Below, in pieces: positions 5,648 through 9,560 of a stretch of 9,560 nt of DNA. Location: positions 1 through 9,560 of the forward strand of contig JAKALW010000025.1 in assembly GCA_021823945.1 (NCBI GenBank), written 5' to 3'. The translations under genes were made by a program, and so were the position numbers. Position 1 is the stretch's first letter; the number at the start of each line of letters is the position of its first letter. Source of the stretch: Microcaldota archaeon. GTDB taxonomy: Archaea; Micrarchaeota; Micrarchaeia; Anstonellales; VGKX01. The notes below the pieces were generated by a model. The model had not been told where the DNA came from and searched no databases. It worked only from the letters and a program-made list of their open reading frames with translations.

Positions 5648-6742
5648 ATGGCCAGCATTCGTCAAATGACAAGCCTTGAATACATGGGGATTATAGGTGA
5701 AATCCTGCCTCTTTGCGGGCTTCGGCTCGACAAGTTCATTGACTATAGCGGGAAGTCGTACAGGCTCCGCATCGGCAAGACAGACATAGCGATAGACGCG
5801 CCGGCGCGCATGTGCATTACAAAATACATCAGGGATTCCCCTGCCACCCCGACTGATTTCGCATTCGCTGTCAGGAAAAGGATTGACAATTCAAGGCTTG
5901 TTTCAGTGTCATTGCACGAGGCAGACAGGGTGGTCGTCTTCGAATTCGAGAAGGAAGGCGAGGCATTCAGGCTCGTGTTCGAGATGTTCTCTTCGGGAAA
6001 CTGCGTGCTTTTGTCAGGCGACGGCACATGCCTTGTCGCGGCGGAATACAATGAATGGAAAGACAGGGAAATCAGGCAGAAAAAGCAATACCTGTTCCCA
6101 AAAAGCGATTTTTCGCGCGAGCGGATGCTTGACGTGAAAGCCGCGATAAGCGCAAAATTCATTTCAGCGTGCCTCTCACGCCTTCCCATAGGCACGATTT
6201 ACACAAACGAGGCTTTGGCGCGCGCGGGCATCGGCGAGAAGATAAAGGGCACTGACCTTTCTGAAAGCCAAGTTGAAAAAATAGGGAAGGAGCTTGCGGA
6301 CATTGTGGATTCGCAAAAGCCCCTGCTTTATTTCGACGGCGGCAAGCCAGTTGAATTCGCGCTCACAGCGCTTGCCGGCATGGGCGGGAAGGAGGCAAGG
6401 GAAATGCCAACACTGTCCGAATGCGTTGACGAGTATTACAACGCCAACACGCCTGCCAGGGAGACCGAAAAGCAAATACAGGAGACAAAGGAGATTGCAA
6501 GGATAAGGGAAATGCAGGAAAAGCAGGCTGAGCACATGCAGATGCTTGACGCGGCAGCAATATCATCAAGCGCGGCAGGGAAGGCCATACTTGAAAACAT
6601 GGAGCTCGTGGAAGCCGCAATTGAATACGCGAAAAAGGGCAAGGCTTCCGACGCTGAGAAAAACGCGATTCTCCAGGCCATGGAGAAATCAGGCAGGCTC
6701 AGGATAGACAAGAAGGGCGGCACTTTGGAAATAGAACTTTGA
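5648..6742 (+). CDS. RqcH/NEMF-like NFACT protein lacking the NFACT-R domain
   Basis: 364 residues, whereas full archaeal RqcH-type proteins are usually around 650. Residues 1 to ~145 match NFACT-N: the MTSLEY opening, LRLDKFIDYSGKSYRLRIG, the FAFAVRKRIDNSRL block, EADRVVVFEF with the conserved Asp93-Arg94 pair, FEMFSSGNCVLL and a final RQKKQYLFP. A helix-hairpin-helix-like region (~160-220) and a charged coiled coil (~255-300) follow. The protein ends at GTLEIEL, about where full-length proteins enter NFACT-R. Family members bind large subunits with stalled peptidyl-tRNA and recruit Ala-tRNA to add C-terminal tails in ribosome quality control. AGGT (5637-5640) favours ATG 5648 over ATG 5642. 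Only 44 nt separate its stop from a convergent gene, so no NFACT-R follows. Split gene, reduced form or truncation are all possible. Confidence 0.82.
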   Translation: MASIRQMTSLEYMGIIGEILPLCGLRLDKFIDYSGKSYRLRIGKTDIAIDAPARMCITKYIRDSPATPTDFAFAVRKRIDNSRLVSVSLHEADRVVVFEFEKEGEAFRLVFEMFSSGNCVLLSGDGTCLVAAEYNEWKDREIRQKKQYLFPKSDFSRERMLDVKAAISAKFISACLSRLPIGTIYTNEALARAGIGEKIKGTDLSESQVEKIGKELADIVDSQKPLLYFDGGKPVEFALTALAGMGGKEAREMPTLSECVDEYYNANTPARETEKQIQETKEIARIREMQEKQAEHMQMLDAAAISSSAAGKAILENMELVEAAIEYAKKGKASDAEKNAILQAMEKSGRLRIDKKGGTLEIEL

Positions 6743-6749
6743 CTGGATT

Positions 6750-6778
6750 GAGAAAAAATCAGAAAAAAAGATAAAGAA
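6750..6778 (-). terminator. T-tract terminator of the ACT-domain gene
   Basis: On the minus strand, two T-runs (T7 and T6) follow the stop of the ACT gene within the 44-nt gap between convergent genes. On the plus strand the same stretch is A-rich and gives the NFACT gene no T-tract; its nearest one is T5 at 6802-6806, inside the end of the opposing gene. Confidence 0.5.
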
Positions 6779-6786
6779 ATCCCTCT

Positions 6787-7197
6787 TTAGAGGAGGGCGT
6801 CTTTTTCGTTGACAAGATAGTCTTTCAAAAGCTTTTCCGCCTTCTTAGTCTTGTCGACCTGGATGGAGTCAAGCACGTGGCCCTTGTCAATCGAAATTGT
6901 ATTGACGGTCTTTATGGATATACCCTTTGAAGACAGGATTTTGGCAAGTTTCGACAGCTCGCCGGGCTTGTTCGGCAGTTTGACGAGTATGACATCGTTT
7001 GTGAGAACGTTGTAATTGTTCGCCTTGAGGATTTCGCGGGCTTTCTTGTCGTCGCTGACATAGAGCTGTACTACCGCCTGCGCCCCAACAAGGCCGACAT
7101 TTATTATGTCTATGTTGACTTTCGCCTTGCCAAGGAGATACGACATGTCGGCAAGGAGGCCTACTTTGTCCGGAGCTATTACAATTAGTTGTTTCAT
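6787..7197 (-). CDS. Double ACT-domain protein
   Basis: 136 residues made of two consecutive ACT domains and little else. The first (about 3-65) starts IVIAPDKVGLLADM with the usual turn Gly13; the second (about 69-131) starts VILVKLPNKPGELSKLA with Gly79. ACT domains bind small ligands, most often amino acids, between paired domains and act as allosteric sensors. With no enzyme domain, this protein is probably a stand-alone sensor or regulatory subunit, but its ligand and partner cannot be read here. ATG 7197 is well placed: AGGTT is 3 nt upstream and a TATA-like box (7228-7240) would start the RNA only about 10 nt before it. The upstream DUF424 gene has its own promoter-like box, so an operon is not required. 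Confidence 0.85.
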   Translation of the reverse strand: MKQLIVIAPDKVGLLADMSYLLGKAKVNIDIINVGLVGAQAVVQLYVSDDKKAREILKANNYNVLTNDVILVKLPNKPGELSKLAKILSSKGISIKTVNTISIDKGHVLDSIQVDKTKKAEKLLKDYLVNEKDALL

Positions 7198-7227
7198 GAT
7201 AACCTACCCGGAAAATCATTAGGATGC

Positions 7228-7240
7228 CATTTAATTAAAG
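7228..7240 (-). promoter_or_regulatory. TATA-like box of the ACT-domain gene
   Basis: Minus-strand TTTAATTAAATGG is centred about 37 nt before ATG 7197, which predicts a very short leader of about 10 nt. Confidence 0.45.
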
Positions 7241-7295
7241 CCTTTTGTAACACTTTTAGGATAAACAGCTTGGGGAATTCGCTCTCTTATGCCGG

Positions 7296-7310
7296 AAAAA
7301 TCAAAAACAA
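7296..7310 (-). terminator. T-rich terminator downstream of the DUF424 gene
   Basis: The minus strand reads TTGTTTTTGATTTTT, with two T5 runs about 70 nt after the DUF424 stop. The stretch between (7311-7375) is GC-rich and has no gene; it holds the palindrome TGCCGGCA (7338-7345) and two copies of CAAGGCAGGC (7321 and 7359). Confidence 0.4.
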
Positions 7311-7375
7311 GCCAGGCGCGCAAGGCAGGCGCGGGTTTGCCGGCACATGCGTTTTTGCCAAGGCAGGCAGGAATC

Positions 7376-7675
7376 CTAGCCCATGACAAAGAGCATTAGG
7401 ACAGGCACGCCCGACACCATTTTCACGTCCGACTTCTTGGCAATGCCCTGGGAAATAGCGCAAGCTACGGCCTTCTCGCCGACAAGATTGGCGCTCGTGC
7501 ACTCCTCAAGCTCGCGGACAATGTCGTTCGAGTCAACCTCCTCGCCCTTGTAGAACGAGGAATATGACTTCACGTCGATGACAAGCTTGCCCTCCTTTAG
7601 GACCTTGCCAATGTGTTCCTTGTCGCAGGCCGCTAGTATGCGTTCGCCCCCGACATCGTGTATTTTCATGTACAT
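7376..7675 (-). CDS. DUF424 family protein
   Basis: 99 residues. The opening MYMKIHDVGGERILAACDKE, the central FYKGEEV, the ANLVGEKAV motif and the closing SGVPVLML match DUF424, a small conserved archaeal family of unknown function. ATG 7675 gives exactly the usual family N terminus. A TATA-like box (7700-7710) centred about 30 nt upstream suggests the RNA begins at or just before this codon, so it is probably leaderless; no convincing SD is present. The in-frame TTG 7696 would lie upstream of the predicted start site and is rejected. It is read away from the basic-protein gene at 7853, with the ~177-nt gap holding both promoters. I infer no function. Confidence 0.82.
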   Translation of the reverse strand: MYMKIHDVGGERILAACDKEHIGKVLKEGKLVIDVKSYSSFYKGEEVDSNDIVRELEECTSANLVGEKAVACAISQGIAKKSDVKMVSGVPVLMLFVMG

Positions 7676-7699
7676 GCTTTCTGGATTGGGATGCAAGGC

Positions 7700-7710
7700 T
7701 AATTAAATTA
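7700..7710 (-). promoter_or_regulatory. TATA-like box of the DUF424 gene
   Basis: Minus-strand TAATTTAATTA lies 25-35 nt upstream of ATG 7675, the spacing expected for a leaderless archaeal transcript. Confidence 0.5.
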
Positions 7711-7811
7711 TTGGAAATTTGCCGGCTGTCCCGTGCTCCAGGCAGTCAGGGGTTGCCTTGGTTCCCCCGGCATTCCAAAAACCATGGTATTTGCAAATTC
7801 CCAAAGCAGGA

Positions 7812-7825
7812 AATGAATAAATAGA
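7812..7825 (+). promoter_or_regulatory. TATA-like box of the basic-protein gene
   Basis: ATGAATAAATAG-type AT-rich sequence is centred about 34 nt before ATG 7853. A start near 7844 would leave a leader of about 8 nt, in agreement with the absence of an SD. Confidence 0.4.
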
Positions 7826-7852
7826 AGTTGGGATGAAACATACCTTGTGTCA

Positions 7853-8398
7853 ATGGCAAAAAAGCACAAAGCGACCAAAAAAGCAGCAACACATGCCAAA
7901 AACAAGGTTTCCAGGATGCTTACTGGAAAGGCTGGCGGGCCAATCAGGAAAAGGATTGCAAAGGCGCCCTCCAGGCGCCATTCCATGCACCGCCTGAAAA
8001 TCCGCAGGAAAGGGAAAGCTATTCATGCCGGTGCCAAAGCATCAAAATCTAAGCATGCAGAGCATCCAAGGCTCGCAATGGCAGGGAAAAGCGTGAAAAA
8101 ACCCAGGATAAGAACTGGAAACGCCGACTCAAAAAACGAGTTTTGGAAAGTCAATGCGCTTATTACTGCAGAGATTGAAAAAATCGGCGTGCTGTCGCAA
8201 AGCGGCGAGGCGGCGTCAAACCTGAAAGGCGGGAATTTTGAAAAGCCCACTGCCTATGCCAAGGCCGCCCTGCGCAATAAAGTCGGGTTCGAGCTCAAGA
8301 TACTTGAAACCGAAATCAAGTCTGGCAGGCTCAAGGTTCCGCAGCCAAAAAAAGACGAAAACTACGGGCTTGATACAGAAGAAGACGGGGAAGGATAA
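7853..8398 (+). CDS. Unrecognised highly basic protein with acidic C terminus
   Basis: 181 residues that I cannot assign to a family. Residues 1 to ~90 are dominated by Lys, Arg, His and Ala, with a single acidic residue (Glu70) before Asp92; short KKAATHAK and RKRIAK runs recall histone-H1-like or ribosomal-tail sequences. Residues ~95-162 look like a small folded domain with helical stretches (NEFWKVNALITAEIEKIG and a second helix near 134-156). The last 15 residues are acidic (DTEEDGEG). This layout suggests nucleic acid or ribosome binding, but that is inference from composition. ATG 7853 is chosen over GTG 7847 on position relative to the promoter; no SD is visible. Codon use looks like its neighbours. 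It converges with the zinc-ribbon gene, whose stop lies only 11 nt away. Confidence 0.75.
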   Translation: MAKKHKATKKAATHAKNKVSRMLTGKAGGPIRKRIAKAPSRRHSMHRLKIRRKGKAIHAGAKASKSKHAEHPRLAMAGKSVKKPRIRTGNADSKNEFWKVNALITAEIEKIGVLSQSGEAASNLKGGNFEKPTAYAKAALRNKVGFELKILETEIKSGRLKVPQPKKDENYGLDTEEDGEG

Positions 8399-8409
8399 TT
8401 CCCACGCGC

Positions 8410-8757
8410 TCAAACGAACCTCACGCCGCATGCCGGGCACGACAGCATGAAATAATCAGCCACATAGCCGCAGCGCGGGCATCTGTAGCTTTGTTTTCCC
8501 GAACCCGCGGTTGCGCGGAAACTGGTCCCGCACTTTACGCATTTCTCGGCTTCCCAGGCATTAGACTCGCCGCACTTTGGGCATTTTATCTTGAACATGC
8601 TTGACAGGCGCACGCCGCAATTAGGGCACCTCTCAAGCCCCGAATCTATCTTCGCCTTGCAGTTCTGGCATTCCAGCGTGACTCCCCCGCCGACTGCGGA
8701 CTTGGAGCCCTTTTTGAAAGCGCCGGTCAATAAGTCGAGGAGCCCCAATCCAATCAC
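8410..8757 (-). CDS. Triple zinc-ribbon protein
   Basis: 115 residues with twelve Cys in three equal modules: C30-C33/C44-C47, C59-C62/C73-C76 and C93-C96/C107-C110. Each has C-x2-C, exactly ten residues, then C-x2-C, so three zinc ribbons are predicted. The first 25 residues hold a short hydrophobic patch (GLGLLDLLTGAF), too short for a sure membrane helix, then a flexible linker. Such ribbons bind nucleic acids or proteins; no enzyme motif is seen and the function is unknown. The start is GTG 8757, overlapping the stop of the upstream GHMP kinase gene as GTGA, so the two are likely translated together. A later in-frame start such as TTG 8748 is possible. Confidence 0.78.
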   Translation of the reverse strand: MIGLGLLDLLTGAFKKGSKSAVGGGVTLECQNCKAKIDSGLERCPNCGVRLSSMFKIKCPKCGESNAWEAEKCVKCGTSFRATAGSGKQSYRCPRCGYVADYFMLSCPACGVRFV

Positions 8758-9560
8758 CCAAACATTATGCCCTTTTTGGAGATTCCTACCTCATATGGTC
8801 CAAAGCCCTTGCCATATGCCATTGAAAACACGTCCTGAACCCTTGCCTTCTTGGCAAGTATGATTATGGAGCCGCCAATGCCGCCCGCTCCAGTCAGCTT
8901 GCCGCCCCACGCAAAGCCGCTGTCAACTGATTCTTGTATGAAGGAGTCCATGGCAGGGGTGGACACGCCGTGGCGAGAGAGGAGGCTGTGGTTTTCCAAA
9001 AACAATTTGCCGATTGTCGCAGGCGACGGCCTTTTCTTCGAGAATTCAAGGAGCAGTTCCCGCGATATTGGCTCGTATTCCCTGACAACCAAGTCGCGCT
9101 CGCCTTCAGTGCAGTCTGACGGGGCTCTGTTCATGCCCCAGGATGCCGCGAATTTGGCAATCTGCTCCTTTGTCGTGCATTTGTCTTTATGGAAAGTGTC
9201 TATGAGGATGATTGACATGTCCGATGCCATATTGACTGGGATTTTCCTGAAAGAGAACCTGTCCGGGCTGAAGCGTTTGCGAAAAAGTATTGGCTTGCCA
9301 AAAGTCACCGTCCGCGCGTCTACCCCGCTGGCGCTGCCCCCGTGCGCCACCAGGTCGGCGGCGTGCGCGCAGTCAAACAGGTTTTTCAGGCTCAGCTTCA
9401 ATCCGCAGGATTTCAGCGCTGCTGCGGCAAAAGCGGCAGCGACCGACGACGAGTTGCCAATGCCTTTCGGGTTGGACGTTATCGGGATGTTTGCCTCAAA
9501 GCCTGTTATGGGCCTGCCTGCGATTTTGCACAGGGCGTCATAGGCGCCTTTCAGGAAATG
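8754..9560 (-). CDS. mvk: GHMP kinase, probably mevalonate kinase (5' end outside window)
   Basis: The frame is open to the window edge; 268 C-terminal residues are visible. The GHMP ATP-binding loop appears as PKGIGNSSS (visible residues 31-39). GSASGVDARTV follows, with Asp81 where mevalonate kinases hold their catalytic Asp in an SG-(I/V)-D motif. The third motif is KLTGAGGIGGS (221-231). The set fits mevalonate kinase, which phosphorylates mevalonate on the way to the isoprenoid chains of archaeal lipids. Related GHMP kinases (phosphomevalonate-type, homoserine or sugar kinases) are possible. The TTG at 9401 is not the start, because conserved motif 2 lies upstream of it. The stop overlaps the zinc-ribbon start by 4 nt. 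Confidence 0.78.
   Translation of the reverse strand, partial: HFLKGAYDALCKIAGRPITGFEANIPITSNPKGIGNSSSVAAAFAAAALKSCGLKLSLKNLFDCAHAADLVAHGGSASGVDARTVTFGKPILFRKRFSPDRFSFRKIPVNMASDMSIILIDTFHKDKCTTKEQIAKFAASWGMNRAPSDCTEGERDLVVREYEPISRELLLEFSKKRPSPATIGKLFLENHSLLSRHGVSTPAMDSFIQESVDSGFAWGGKLTGAGGIGGSIIILAKKARVQDVFSMAYGKGFGPYEVGISKKGIMFG

Noticed and set aside
7694..7696. TTG 7696 as the start of the DUF424 gene
   Set aside because: It would lie upstream of the transcription start predicted from the TATA-like box, and the family N terminus begins at ATG 7675.
9399..9401. TTG 9401 as the start of the GHMP kinase
   Set aside because: The frame continues to the window edge and includes the conserved ATP-binding motif near 9445-9470, so the gene is cut by the window.
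8851..9543. 230-residue plus-strand frame
   Set aside because: It is the antisense of the GHMP kinase, whose motifs are clear on the minus strand; the plus-strand product has no recognisable features.

Overview
This window looks archaeal. It carries the archaeal/eukaryotic-type ribosomal proteins L7Ae, S28e and L24e, archaeal-type aIF5B (infB), an archaeal-type dUTPase, a DUF424 protein and a mevalonate-kinase-like GHMP kinase. Start regions are a mix of Shine-Dalgarno (SD) and apparently leaderless ones, with TATA-like boxes and T-tract terminators. The compact layout, reduced L24e zinc finger and shortened RqcH/NFACT protein would suit a DPANN-type lineage, but that placement is inference.

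Layout. (1) Positions 1-44 hold a hairpin resembling the right end of an IS200/IS605-type (TnpB) element. (2) 84-1262 (+) encodes a protein with a C-terminal lytic-transglycosylase/lysozyme-like (SLT) domain. (3) 1433-5550 (+) is a translation block: rpl7ae, rps28e, rpl24e, ndk, dut, infB. It matches the common archaeal order L7Ae-S28e-L24e-Ndk-IF5B, with dut inserted before infB. (4) 5648-6742 (+) is an RqcH/NEMF-like protein that keeps its N-terminal half and lacks the NFACT-R domain. (5) 7376-7675 and 6787-7197 (-) are a DUF424 protein and a double-ACT-domain protein, each with its own promoter-like box. (6) 7853-8398 (+) is an unrecognised, very basic protein. (7) 8410-9560 (-) is the 3' part of a GHMP kinase overlapping by 4 nt a protein with three zinc ribbons.

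How the genes work together. Most of the window serves protein synthesis: ribosomal proteins, subunit joining (aIF5B) and probably ribosome rescue (the NFACT protein). Ndk and Dut add nucleotide metabolism, and the GHMP kinase probably acts in isoprenoid lipid synthesis. The most interesting regulatory signal is a kink-turn-like RNA fold just before rpl7ae. Its 3' strand is the SD sequence itself, which suggests L7Ae could repress its own translation. The most interesting accessory gene is the SLT-domain protein, since archaea lack murein.
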